Shown here in pieces: positions 23,849 to 35,368 of a stretch of DNA of 64,000 bases. The notes under the pieces are model-generated. The model worked only from the letters and a program-made list of their open reading frames with translations, searched no databases and had not been told where the DNA came from. The stretch's first letter is position 1; each line of letters starts with the position of its first letter. The stretch lies in the NCBI GenBank assembly GCA_009193035.1, contig SWDT01000134.1:124001-188000 (forward strand). The letters run 5' to 3'. Source of the DNA: Halicephalobus mephisto (Eukaryota > Nematoda > Chromadorea > Rhabditida > Panagrolaimidae). The position numbers were made by a program, and so were the translations under genes.

Positions 23849-24801
23849 TTACTTCCCTTGGATCGCAACGTTGACATCCTCCATTTTGACGTTGTTGTTC
23901 CTGGGGAGTTGTGCTCCGGTAGCATCCTCGAGGAACTTTATACAGAGTGAAGAGTACTCCTCTGGATAACTTCTCCAGTGTTCTACATGGAGACTGTCCC
24001 CCCAGCATTGGAGTTGGATGTCCTTTCCTCGTTCCTTCTGAGTATTGGCGAATTCTTCAATCGAGAAATCAGAGCAAATTTCATCGTCGTGAGAGTAGAG
24101 GTAGAGCTGCTTCCGGGGAATGTCCTTCATCGTTAGTAATTTGAAGTAAGCGTAAGTCGACTCGTAAGTACTGGAATCGAAGAGGGATTGGAGGTAAATC
24201 AGAGCCCGATGAGAAGAGATGAATCCGACCAAGACCAACCGATAAGTGTTCCTGGTTAAAGAACTGAACTTGGAAGGCGGAAGAGTCGCAAAAGAAACAG
24301 CTTTGGCAGTTTGCCACGGCATGACATTGGCTGGGCAACTAAAGTAATGAGTAAAGAAGTATTTACATAAACTCAAAACGAACCTATCAAATATAACTCC
24401 CTTGACTCTGGCCTTGATAGCTTCGCCGTTGGAGACATTGCCGAAGAGGTCCCAGAGGGCCGCAAACAGAGAACACCCATTCATACTAAACACGTGAAAG
24501 ACTACTGGACTCGTATCATCGTCTACGAACACCTTCTCATACATATCTTGCGCAAATGTGGGAAATGACCGGAAGCCCCGTATTTTCTTTATCGGCGTAG
24601 TGTAACGGACAATTGAGCATCTAAAATTGTGTGTTGTTATATCAAAATACAAACTACGAAAACTCACCCTTTGTCTTCGTAAATTTGACTGTATTTCTTC
24701 AAATAACGATCCCGACATCCAGCCCAACCGAAAAGCAAAACCAACGGGGCATCTGGATTTGGAGATTTCTGCACAATGATATAATCCTTGTCATTGGTCA
24801 T
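23849..24801 (-). CDS. TMEM53-family (DUF829) alpha/beta-hydrolase-like protein
   Basis: Three exons in phase (24668-24801, 24384-24620, 23849-24338) give 286 aa. TMEM53 proteins sit at the nuclear envelope/ER and keep an alpha/beta-hydrolase fold. Visible landmarks are PLVLLFGWAGCRDRYLKKYS after the first strand, VVFHVFSMNGCSLF at the nucleophile elbow (Ser in FSMNG), RVKGVIFDRCP / DSCPAN-type loop, LYLYSHDDEICS (acid-residue loop) and HVEHWRSYPEEY supplying the terminal His. The start at 24801 follows an acceptor (ttctgtttcag) about 30 bp upstream; an in-frame ATG at 24891 is possible if that site is not used. The intron 2 donor (AG|GTTCGT) is unusual. Confidence 0.8.
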
Positions 24802-25709
24802 GATGCCGGAAGGTATCCGATCCCTGAAACAGAATAACCGCGTCATCGAAACATTTCTTGATTTATATGGCTGAGGCAGTACACGTAACATAGCTAAGTG
24901 ATTTCAAAACATTTGATAAAGAAATTGTCTGCGATAAAAAACATAAAATGTGTAGGTACAGAATTTCTGGCTTAGTTAAAGGATGAAAGTTCAAATCGAT
25001 TTTTAGAAACGAAAACCGACGAGGAAAAGAGTTCACATAGGAAACAGGGAGAGCAGACGAACTCAAAGAACGAACACACATCCTCGCCGCAGGAGGTCGT
25101 TTCTTAGAACAGAACATGGATTAAGAACGTGTTGTCAGGATTATGACAGCGACAAATGATGACCATAAGGAAAACCTTCCGAAGGAGAGGAACAATAAAA
25201 GCATCGTCAAAAAAACGATTAGATTTTTTGCAGAAATGCAAACTTAGTTCGCATCGAATTACGAAAGCCACAAATATTTCACAAAAAATTGTCAACTAAG
25301 GTGTAACTCAGGCAAAAGTCCTCTATTTCTGAGGCGGTACAGATTCTGACGTAGACAAATGAGGGTAATAACGAAAGCAAACGTGAATTTCATGTGGAAT
25401 TTGAGGATAAAATTCTTTTTTTTTGGAATTCTCTTTCGCTGAAAGTTCAGATTTTACAAGATAAGCTTAAGGTTGTTTTTATTATGTACACATTTTTAGA
25501 TTGATAAAATCCAGTTGTTTGCGAAATCCACCTGACAATCGATTTTTCAGAACAATGATCTTTATGGAATTTTTTAGAGTGCATAATAGAATTTTTGTGA
25601 AACATAAGATAAATAAAAATGCTCTAGTAATCGATATATTCGATAATGTCACTTTTGTAGATAGTCGTATTTTATTTTTTCATTGTTTTCATATTGTTAA
25701 GATTAGGAA

Positions 25710-25880
25710 TAAGAAGAACAATACAAATCTTTACTTGACAAATAAAGTACAGACGAACAACGTATATAACAGTCACAACAGAACCGCAAGTTTCACTCTT
25801 GTCCTAAAGTACCCTATACTCCCTGATATTCAGGCTATCTCTTCAGGTCCTCTCTATTGTAGTTTCTGTCCTAACATATG
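25710..25880. repeat. Dispersed repeat, copy 3 of 3
   Basis: Blocks shared with copies 1 and 2: 'aatctttacttgacaa', 'tttcactcttgtcctaaagta', 'actccctgatattcaggc' and 'atctcttcaggtcctctct'. Preceded by AT-rich DNA like that at copies 1 and 2. Confidence 0.55.
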
Positions 25881-27182
25881 AAAATAGTAAATTATTTAAA
25901 TGATTTTAGGTACATTAAACATGCGTTAATCTGTCGTTCCAATAGACTAAGAAGATTAAATTTTCAAAAATGCCTTGTTGGATGGTTTTTCTAGGATAAA
26001 TTAAAACCGTTTTAACAACAAATAAAAGTTTTTTATTTTAGTAGTGAATTGAAAGTTTGTGCGTTACTGTATCAGAAGAGATTTTTGTATTTCCAAAGTA
26101 CTCGGGATATTAAGAACCATGGGAAATAACGGATAATCCCAAAGCACAATAACCTACATTTTTAAAAATAAATGTGGATTGTTAGGAATTGCAAGTTGGA
26201 GAAACTTAAAACTAATACAATTTTATTTTCATTTGAAGTCAACAGCTTTGAGGTTAAGCTCAAAAAACGTACTGAAGTCCATAAAAAATCAACATCAAAG
26301 TCAAATTAAATTTCTGAACAATAATTGGATAAGCTAGTCTAATGTTACAGGTAATTTTTGACTTTGAAATCTTCATAAATGGAGCTACAAAAACATCAGG
26401 TGATCTGTCCAAACATTACAAGCAGAGTGCAGATTTCGACTTCGACTTTGATGTCGACCCTTTTATAAACATCAATATCGAACATTGAACTACAGTATGT
26501 TTATCAAGATTGACAAGATATCAGTGATCCTCACACTGAAAGGTTACTTCTTTATTACTTTGAAAATGTACAAATTACCAGAGCACAATTACCTAAAAGA
26601 GGAATGGATTCAGCATATGATTCCTTCATTATCTTCTTTGACTACAGTATTTTTTTAGCATCCTAATGTTCTTTCAATAATTCGAAATTGATAAATTATT
26701 TTTGGAATGGATCGTTTTCCCTAAAGATTCTCATGGCGATTTTTTCTTTCAAGATACACCCATTTGAATGAACTAGTGATAATTAAAGAAAAAAATTAAA
26801 CTACTCTTATAATAGTGGGAAATTGCATACTAACTTGCAGAACTCAGCTCTTTTAGTTAAGTTTTCCACTCGAAGAAACGGATTTAGTTATTTAAATTTA
26901 GTCTCAAGATCCGTAGTAATCTCATTTATATCCAACACAATAACTTAGATTAAACTTAATGTGATTTAATAATCTAAAAAAATAAAGCTTATGATCCTGA
27001 ACAGCAACAAAGTAGTCTCAATAAAAAGCTTTCCTTCTGTTATAATAACGTCTGTAATTTTTTATATCGTTTTTAAGTAAATTCTTTGGTTTTAATTATC
27101 CGAGTTTTGAGACTACAATAGTTATCGAAACTACAGTATACATAAGGAAGCGGGGAATTGAAGTGAAGTAAAATTTCACATT

Positions 27183-27312
27183 TACACGCAAAAATGGATA
27201 TATTAAAACTGCTTTGATTTAGTGGAGACATCATATTTAATGTACCAGTGTATATTAAATATAATGTATTCGATTCATTAGAGTCGTTTTAATATACTCT
27301 TTTTGTGCGTAC
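27183..27312. mobile_element. MITE-like palindromic element 1
   Basis: About 130 bp whose two ends are inverted copies: left TACACGCAAAAATGGATATA, right end reads TACGCACAAAAAGAGTATAT on the minus strand, and both continue into TTAAAAC. The interior has a partly palindromic ATATTAAATATAAT. TA at both edges fits a TA target. No coding capacity. Confidence 0.55.
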
Positions 27313-27994
27313 ATTTGGAACAGTTTGTATCTTCTCCTATCTAATAAATATAAGGTGAATAGAAAACATTCAGAAGATATTCGAAACTGCGTGGGACTAG
27401 TGAGACCATTGTACATGTCAGCATTAAAGATTGAATTAAATATGTCGTTTTAATAGTAAAATCCTCTAAAATTAATAATCAATCATCCTTATTTAATTTC
27501 CCCGATTTTAAATGAATATGCATTATTTTCTCCTCAGTTGTGCTTCAAACATATTTTAGTCTGAAATAAGTTTTTGTTTTTGCTTACCAAACGGTTTTAG
27601 TTGCTGTCAATTATAATAGTTCTTGGTTCACAACTGATTTAATTCTTCATAAACAGAACTTCAAAAGTTAATCAACATTTATGATATGAATTTTAATGTT
27701 CACTGTGTATGTTGTGATTCCATTCAAGCTTATGACGTGACAATCGATAAAAACCAGACTGATTCGTTTCAGCCACAGTAAACGACCGACAAGAGGTTAT
27801 TGCGTGGGAAAACTAATTTTTAAATGAATAATTGTTAGAATTTTCCGATTCAGTGCATCTGCTTCTGAATTCCAAACTTCACTCTCCTTCGGTTTCTTGA
27901 TCAGTGTTTAGTTATAATTGTAACTGTTGTTTTTCTAATGCAATCTTCTAATAATATTTATGTGATAAAAAGATTTTGTAATCTTTACTTTTAG

Positions 27995-29483
27995 ATGCGA
28001 TCTACATTGCCTTCTTCTGGTCCATGGTTTCGATTACCCCGACCTTCAGCAAAGATTATCATTTTGTTGGGCATTATGACACTTGCACTGAATAACTTTC
28101 CGTTTTTGATGGATTTGGTGATAGAGAGAGTAGATTACATTACGGAAAAGTCCTATAGTGCAGATCCTGCTCCAAGGTACATGAGACACGAGAAGACGAT
28201 TGAACTTGATTGTGAGGCTTTCTTCCGGGATGACGAGTACTCGAAGAACTATATCAGGAAACAAAGGGCAAGGAGGATAACAATGAGAGACTATCCACAA
28301 CTAAAGACTGATTGCGAGTCTATTAGAAGTAGGGGCTACTATCCAAAGAAGCCATTGAGTCAGATGGAAGCGGACTTTCCTTTGGCTTTTTCGAAAGTTG
28401 TTTATACAGTGGGTTATCAGTATTACCAAAGAAGAATCTCGACAACTTTATTTCAGGATTATCTCTATCTTGAAACTCTTTTTCGTCTCGAATACGCTCC
28501 GCAGAACGTGTATTGCTTTACAGTCGATGTCAAAGCAGATCCATTATTCAAGAAGAGGATAAAAGACCTCCAATCTTGTTTCCCGGATAATATTATTATC
28601 TCGAAAGTTGAATACAACGTCAGCAATCATGGATACAACCTTAGTTCTGCCAACTGGGCTTGTGTTGAGGAGATCAAGGACAGGAAATGGGAATACGTAT
28701 TTTTACTCCAAAATTTTGATGTAAAAATAAAAACAAATGCCGAATTGGTTAGAATTCTGAAGACGTACGATGGAGCCAATGACGTGAGTTCCTTAATAGC
28801 AAAGACCAGTTTATATGATGTGAAGTATAACTGGACTTTCGCTTCATTGAACTTATTTAAAGATCGTAAGAGCTAGCGTTTTGTAATTTTAAAATAAAAT
28901 TAATCTTTAAGCAATGAAAAATGCCGACAAGGATTCTAATGGGAAACTCCAGTCTCTTCGAATAACAAAATCCCTCAGCGAAGTAACTCTCTCCCGCGCA
29001 GCTGCCAACTACATTCTGAACAACATGAACCTAACGACTTACATAAAAGTTCTCGAACGCGGGCGTTACGCCATGGATGAGTTCTTCATTACCTCCTTAA
29101 ACTCCAACGAGAATGTTAAGCTCCCCGGAGGATACACCACTAAATGCCTGGATAAAGGTTATCAACAATGGGGTCTAACAAGGTTAACTACCTGGTATTA
29201 CAATAAAACGAAGTGTAAAAGCCATCATTGGAGGCATTATATTTGCATCTTTGGAATGGAGGATCTCAGATGGGTCGATCAGTCAAAGTACTTCTTTGCC
29301 AACAAAATTATGGCTTACTTTGATTTCGGTGCTTTGGATTGCATGCTTGAAAGAGTCTACAACAGGACTTACTTCTCCAAAGATCCCTTTTTCGATCTTT
29401 CTTTGTATGAGAATCTGCCTCAAGTCAGATATCACAAAATGAGGAAAGAAGGACGAGATTTATCTCAGTTTAATTGTACTTGA
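27995..29483 (+). CDS. Core-2/I-branching glycosyltransferase (GT14), nematode type
   Basis: Golgi type II membrane enzyme expected to add branching GlcNAc (or a related sugar) to glycans. Two exons, 27995-28865 and 28912-29483, give 480 aa. A short cytosolic tail precedes one membrane helix (about 20-45: KIIILLGIMTLALNNFPFLM). The catalytic domain begins with FPLAFSKVVYTVGYQYYQ and includes FQDYLYLETLFRLEYAPQNVYCFTVDVKAD, and later ANWACVEEI, WEYVFLLQNFDVKIKTN, TLSRAAANYILNN and MDEFFITSL. Cysteines are frequent, as in the family, and there are several N-glycosylation sites. The ATG lies directly on an acceptor (tttag|ATG), so the mRNA is probably spliced or trans-spliced there. Confidence 0.85.
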
Positions 29484-29661
29484 AGCTTTAATAGTGGTTT
29501 TTGATAAAAAAAACAACTTGTTCTTGATTTGCAAATTCGTTGTTCGTTCAAATTTCGTTTTTTACTAAATCTGCTGTAATCATGAATATAAATGAATTGC
29601 CGGTCTTTCCCTCTGATTAAAACTAGAGCTTGATGGATTGGAATTTTGAAAACCAAAAAGA

Positions 29662-30780
29662 ATGGTGTTCACAGCGACAGACGGGTACCAGAAAGTAAGA
29701 ACTACTACTGCCTTCGGATGTCGAGAAGTTACCCGATGGATATTGATAGGAATGAGTTGTTTTATTGTTTACTATGTTTTCTTTGGAGATAGTAATGGAT
29801 CAAGAGTTGTTAGAAATAACACGAAACAAGGGAAATTGACTGTTGAGAATATCTGTGTTGGAGAAAACTGGAATTCTTGTGCCTTACCTATGACCAATTT
29901 TGAAGGAGAATTCAGGGTAAATACTGTAGTTTGTTTGAGGAACATCTCAAGTAATTTCAGTTCGCGGCCAAATACCATTTAAATGTCTGTGCCATCCCCA
30001 AGAGCATCTCCACCATCTTGACAGCAGTGGTCTGTGCCTTACATGATTATGGCAATTTTCGACGCAAAAACAGAAAAATCATCGAGGAGTTGTTCGATAA
30101 CAGGTAAGTTATCTGTTTCCTTTGCATTTAGTTCCATGATCTTTCTCGTTGATTCCTCCAGGTTGTGCAAGGGAAAAAATGAAGTCTATACGATAGACGA
30201 TCTCATCAAACATCCTCGGTCTGCTTTCGACAGGAGGAATCCCCTCGAGTGGACTCACGTCGTAGTCGTCCGAGAGCCCATGGAGCGTTTCATCAGTGGG
30301 TTCTTGGACCGCTGCATCATCCACCAGACATGGAAACAAGAACCTAACGACTGTTATTACTGTAAGAACAACCTGACTTGCTTCCTTGAAAATCTTCATG
30401 CAACAATGTGGGATGACTCCAAAATCTACCACACGAAAGATAACTACCACTACTTTCCTCAGTCTTGGTGGTGTGAAATGGGACGTTATATGGCCAGAAA
30501 CTTTACAATCATGAAATTCAGCAAAGAGAATGCTGAGCCTTTCTGGAGGGAGTTCTTCGAGTTACTGAGAGCGAAAGGAGTCTCGGAAGATATCATCCAG
30601 TTCCTCAACGAGGGAGTCCATGAAGGAAGCACTTCTCATTCCACCTATCACATGAAAGAAGAGAAAAGAAAGCTTATTCAGGAACTGAATAAACCATATC
30701 ATATGAAATTGTTCCTGAAAATGTTCTATTATGATTACGTTCTCTTTGGTTATCCTCTCCCCAATGTTGATCTAGAGTAA
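29662..30780 (+). CDS. Nematode carbohydrate sulfotransferase (Sulfotransfer_2 type)
   Basis: Golgi PAPS-dependent sulfotransferase acting on glycan chains. Three exons in phase (29662-29916, 29961-30103, 30162-30780) give 338 aa. A type II membrane helix lies at about 24-42 (WILIGMSCFIVYYVFF). The 5'-phosphosulfate loop is NVCAIPKSISTIL and the 3'-phosphate site is VVVREPMERFISGFLDRC. A nematode-typical Cys-rich segment (DCYYCKNNLTC) follows, then PQSWWCEMG. The PAPS-binding Lys, Arg and Ser are in place, so it should be active. It starts 178 bp after the GT14 stop on the same strand; co-regulation is possible but I see no operon proof. Confidence 0.85.
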
Positions 30781-31171
30781 TTTATTGTAATAAAAATGAT
30801 CACCTTTCAATAATCACCGATTAACCGTATGCCTTTCCACGACTGATAGTCTTTTTATGAAACCAGTTTTTAATCCAATGATTTTTGTTTATTTTTCGTT
30901 GATGTCATGTGGTAGAACACCAAAAACAAATTAATCCATCAAGACTTGGAATAGGTTTTGGATTAGTCAAATTCTGCCATGCCTATTAATTTTTAAGTGT
31001 ATTATTTAGTTATTACAGTGAAATGATCATCTATTCAAACATTATTCTGCAGAATGTTCCGATTTTTAAACATATTCTGTACATCGAACTATTAGGGCGG
31101 AGAATGAGAGTTAAGTAGTATTATTTTATTGATAATTTGTTATTTATTTCATACTTGAACACTGTCAAAGA
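30781..31171. other. Intergenic, no gene seen
   Basis: AT-rich spacer between the sulfotransferase and the first NHR gene; an AATAAA-like signal near 30790 may end the sulfotransferase mRNA. Confidence 0.4.
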
Positions 31172-31896
31172 ATGATTAAGTGCAAAGTCTGTCAGACAGC
31201 GCCGGGATGTCCCAGGTACGGGGGATGGGTATGCCCTGCTTGTGCTGTGTTCTTCAGAAGATTCGTCTTGTCTCCCAGAAGCTATAAATGCAAATTCCCA
31301 AACGACTGCGGGAAGCCTGGTAGAGGTAGGCTCTCAAGGGATAATCTTTAACTTAATCCACGAGGATTTCAGAATTCTTGATTTTCCGATGTCAAGCTTG
31401 TCGTCTTAAGGCCTGTTTATCTGTCGGAATGAAGACGGACAGAATAAAACGGTCCATGATTTCCTCCAAATCAAGTTCGCCCGAGGTATCTCCTTCTTCC
31501 CCTTCGTCAAAATCTCAAAACTCAACCTGGGCAATGTACCTCGAAGATTTAATCCTGACCATTATCCACAACCCCACTTCTACTCTGAACTTTATAAGCG
31601 GGGATGATTCTTCTCTTCTTCTGGAATCCAAAAAGAGGTTCCAAACACGGATTCTCAACTCAGCCCTTTCTCAAAGATTAGAGCTCTGGACAACAGAAAT
31701 CCACAAAACAGATTTAAATGAACACGAATTCAAGTTTCTCTGCGAAATGTTAGTGTTCAGGGTAGCTGTTCTTGTCCACAAGTTGAGCTCTCTCACTCAT
31801 ATCAGTCTTTTTCCTCATTGCTCTATCCAAGAATCAAGAAAAGATCAAATTGATTCTCTCTGTAGATCAATTTTATCCACATTTGTCGTCTTTTAG
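31172..31896 (+). CDS. Short nuclear hormone receptor 1
   Basis: Two exons, 31172-31325 and 31373-31896, give 225 aa. The DNA-binding domain has zinc finger 1 C-x2-C ... C-x2-C followed by AVFFRRFV (P-box region), and zinc finger 2 CKFPNDC ... RCQACRLKACLSVGM. The donor after AGAG (31326) was chosen because it gives the same 11-residue loop as the paralogue at 37641. After the zinc fingers only about 150 residues remain, with a Ser-rich hinge and a few helices (MYLEDLILTIIHNP, RLELWTTEIHKTDLNEHEFKFL). A full ligand-binding domain would be about 230, so this one lacks its end, including the AF-2 helix. Confidence 0.8.
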
Positions 31897-32169
31897 TCAA
31901 CATAAAAAGTAAAGTAGTTTTTTAATCAAAAAGTCGATCAACAACGTGACTGTCCATGGAGAAATTCAATTATTCGTTTTCCATTCAATTTTAGTTTTTA
32001 ATTGATGAAGACTGAAGAATTCTTGTTTTTGAATGATTATCATAATCTAGCAAAATTGTACAAGAGAAAACTATAAGTGAGAGATGTTTTTGGTCAAAAG
32101 TGTCCATAATCGATTACATAGATGGAACACAAGTATTATAAACAGTTTCAACAACATATTATTCATTTA
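31897..32169. other. 3' regions of convergent genes
   Basis: Lies between NHR 1 (plus) and the FkbM gene (minus). AT-rich, no feature recognised. Confidence 0.4.
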
Positions 32170-33290
32170 TTATAATCCAAAAAACTTTTTCAAACAATAT
32201 TGATCCATGACATTTACGAAATATGATCTATGGAAGACGCTGAGGGGAGTGTCGTGAATGTACAGATATCTTCCATTGCTAGTCACTTGAGAAAAGACGT
32301 TGATAATGTTCAAACCTGTTTCGTTGTACTGTGTCGCGTCATGGAACTCTACATCTATTTGACAGATGACTGGGTAGTTTTCAGGATTGAAAGCAATTTC
32401 CGGAAACAATGCAAACTCATCTCCTTCAATGTCCATCAGTAGGAAATCAATAGTGTCGTTGATTCGGAAACTATTGAGAACTTGTTTGAAAGAGTAGTGT
32501 TGGAGGTCGTGATTGGTGTAATCATTTTTGCCTCCTCTTTTTCCTTCGAACCCTGAAGGGATTAATTTAATTTTACAACCACATAATCATACAGTAATAA
32601 TCGACTTACGAAATATGGAAGCTTTGTAAGTCCCCTCTTGGGCTCCAACTAATCCCTTCAAGAATTCTCCACCCAATTCCTGCTTGTACATTCTCCCACT
32701 ATCTACCTCATCCAGATCAACGCCAAAGAATGTTGTTTGAGGATATAGACCTTTGAGTTGTTTTTCAGCCTTGACATCCTTACCGATGCCCAAGGTAACT
32801 ACTCTCAGAGGATCGTTTTTGTCGATTGGTTTAACAAAATACTTTTCCTCGTCTTTGTTTTTGAGGATCGTGACAGGCAGCTTCGAAAGCAGAGAATTTG
32901 AACAGATCTGGATATAGAGCAAATTGATTTTATGACATTAGAAACATTCCTCACCTGTACATACTTGGAATAGCTTTTCCACTGATCTTGAAACTTACTG
33001 TGCGTTGACCGAACGTTCTCGAAGATTTCATCAAGACAACGAAGAGTTATGGTGATATCTTCAAACGATACCAGAGGTTGGTTCTTCTCTAAATCCGCAG
33101 GGATCTCATTAGCAGTTTTGTAAATATCATACATCGGCTGGTGATTGTCAGCTCTAATTGATGACCTGGGCCTTTCAACCACGTCACCATTGAGGTACTT
33201 TCGAGTTTCGGTGTTCTTTATCCTCTGGTAAAGAGCAAAAATAGTAAGAGCAGCCAAGACACTAGCCAGTACCCGAGAAGAACCCCTCAT
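32170..33290 (-). CDS. FkbM-domain methyltransferase, membrane-anchored nematode family
   Basis: Predicted SAM-dependent methyltransferase of unknown substrate, likely lumenal. Three exons in phase (32955-33290, 32610-32907, 32170-32552) give 338 aa. An N-terminal helix (SRVLASVLAALTIFALYQRI) serves as anchor. The SAM fold shows LRVVTLGIGKDVKAEKQLKGLYP, TTFFGVDLDEVDSGRMY, and the FkbM signature DTIDFLLMDIEGDEFALF with FPEIAFNPENYPVICQIDVEFH after it. The C-terminal YLYIHDTPLSVFHRSYF is typical of the nematode set. It is divergently placed from nothing nearby and convergent with NHR 1. Confidence 0.8.
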
Positions 33291-33679
33291 CGTCCAGACA
33301 AATAAGAAATCCAGAAGAGAATTTCGAACAACTTTTTATGACAATTGTCCAACAGTCCCTTCTCGTATTATTTGATATGTAGTTTTTTGGTTGTTTTTAT
33401 ATGATTCAATTCATGGAATTACACGTTTCTGTCGTCAACCGTATTCTATGTTCATCACCGACCAGTCCCAAGGGATTATTTAAATTTTAAAGATCGACCG
33501 TATTAAGCAACAAAAATCCATCGCAAACCAGTCTGCACTTGGAAAATTACGTGGATTTATTTTAGTTTTAATTTGAGGAATTCTATTCGTTAAAGGACAA
33601 AAGTCTAATTTTTGGAGATGATTAGTATCAGATTACCTGCGAAAAAGAAAAAAGGTTAGTTTGTTCCGAAAGATCTTTA

Positions 33680-34075
33680 TCAAATTCTGTTTTGCATTTT
33701 GTGTTCTACTTCTCTGACTGTATACCATAATTCATCCTTGTTCATAATTACTTTTTTTCTTTTCAAAATAGTTATGACCATATTTCTCAAAAAATCGCTT
33801 TTTAAACAAGAATGCTGACTTTGATGATATTCTACAATTAAAAAATTAAGTTTAAGTACTAGGTCGATTTTCTTCGAGAACATGATTTGCATTGATTTTC
33901 TCTCAGCAGAATTGGCAAATACGGTTGTATTATTGAAGCTTCTAAACAATGATATAAAAACAACTGTCGTAAAGTCCATAGTTGATTCATAGACTACAAT
34001 TGGAAGAGAAATCAATGCAGATAATTGTGGAGTCAGACTATCTCCGCAACGACTATGAGTTTTAGTAGATTGCAA
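33680..34075 (-). other. Open frame of 131 codons without ATG, possibly a receptor fragment
   Basis: The frame holds a hydrophobic, Pro-containing stretch (LTPQLSALISLPIVVYES then MDFTTVVFISLFRSF) that resembles the last membrane helices of nematode 7TM receptors. The rest is basic. No start or clear splice acceptor is seen. It may be an exon of a decayed gene. Confidence 0.25.
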
Positions 34076-34184
34076 CTATCAACATCTGACAATTGCATAT
34101 TATTTCTAATGTCTTCTTAAAATTATTTACGTAAGAGATTGTGTTAATGTAAAATTTAGTGTTATTTATGCAATTGGAAGCGAT

Positions 34185-34275
34185 ATCACACACAAAAATT
34201 GATCTAATGTACCGGGTACATATATTCAGTTTAATGTATTGGTATATTGTATTTGATGTATCCTTTTGTGTGCAA
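34185..34275. mobile_element. MITE-like palindromic element 2
   Basis: About 90 bp between CACACAAAAATTGAT (34189) and a right end that reads CACACAAAAGGATACATC on the minus strand. The interior has inverted 'aatgta.cgggtacat' and 'aatgtattggtatatt' segments. The terminal CACACAAAA differs from element 1 (ACGCAAAAA / CGCACAAAAA) but is similar in style. Confidence 0.5.
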
Positions 34276-34345
34276 TAAAGCCGATATCAAGGGTATGCAA
34301 GTGTGTTTTAGCATAGCTTTCACGTAGTCCGCTCAACTGCCATTT

Positions 34346-34672
34346 CTATAGGAATATCATCATATTACATCCAACATTGACGTTAATGCAGGATCCGTTC
34401 GTGCATAATTCGCAAATCATCAGGCAATATTGATCCATAATGTTGGTCTGAGTGTGAAACCTACATATGTTGATGTTGAGTGAGCAACCGATGTAAACAA
34501 CATCGTTGTCATCACAGTTATATTAAAAGATCTTACAGAACATATCATAGATCCTAGCACAATTCAAGGCGAGATCTCTCGAAGTAAGAGAAGTACATAT
34601 TATTGATCTTACATTAGAATTACTTAGATTTGATATATCCACAATGTTGGCACATTGATTTCATTGCAAAAA
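34346..34672 (-). pseudogene. Decayed cysteine-rich (ShK-like) frame
   Basis: One minus-strand frame stays readable from about 34672 to a TAG at 34346 except for a single TAA at 34523-34525. The two halves each end in a Cys cluster of the same spacing: MFCKIF(stop)YNC and MDQYCLMICELC, i.e. C-x3-C-x2-C if the TAA replaced a Cys codon. The spacing of earlier cysteines also resembles ShK-type domains. No start codon or acceptor was found, so it is likely a relic. Confidence 0.35.
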
Positions 34673-34675
34673 AGA

Positions 34676-35368
34676 CAACTTCAAGATTTTTGTTTGATCT
34701 AATGTTCGTACATTAAGGGGTAATCGAGATGACGACCCTGTCCTAAAATTGGTAGAATAAAAGGTAAGGAACAGGAATTTCGGTATGGTTGGTACACTCT
34801 TTGACCTTGAACGGGGGAAATAGAAGAAATAACAACTAGTCGACTTTTTCTAATTGGAATCGTTTTTTGAGATCTTGCTTCCGAATCCCAGATAAAAAGT
34901 TTAAGAGTCGTAATTACCTTTTGCAGACAAAATCATGAAGTAAATTACTTTTTATCAGACAGTTTCGCATTGTATTTTCCCAGAATATAAATAATAACAG
35001 CTTTGTCTTTCGAGTGGTAATAGATCTAAACCTTACACATTAATATTGTATAGATCAAATACAGGTTAAAAAAGTCATTGAAGAGCAATAATACACCTAG
35101 AATTTACCTAAATTTCTCAAGATTGATCTAACCTTGGAATAAGTACTGTAGCATGTTAATTAATATTTCGTCTCTTTACTTTTCTTCTCCTCAAGGCCTA
35201 AATTCCTGATTCTTTCTAAATGATTTTTTCCCGTTTAATTATCATGTTAATGTTCTCCTATCTATTTTCTCAACTAGAAAAAAATTATTTCACACAATTC
35301 CGCATTCTTTATTTGTTTCTAAACAAACAGCAACTTTTAAAATAGTTCAAAGAATTAATTTTTTCCAG
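34676..35368. other. Spacer before the GT92 gene
   Basis: No clear feature. The missing first exon of the GT92 gene should lie here or further upstream; it must end with one base of a codon. Confidence 0.3.

Larger units (their letters stand above)
24802..27994. other. Gene-poor spacer of 3.2 kb
   Basis: No convincing exon on either strand. It includes repeat copy 3 (25710-25880) and a MITE-like palindrome (27183-27312). The last 100 bp lead into an acceptor (acttttag) placed directly before the GT14 start codon. Confidence 0.5.

Noticed and set aside
27995..30780. GT14 and sulfotransferase as a trans-spliced operon
   Set aside because: The 178-bp gap is slightly long, and no U-rich intercistronic element was clear, so I left them as neighbours.
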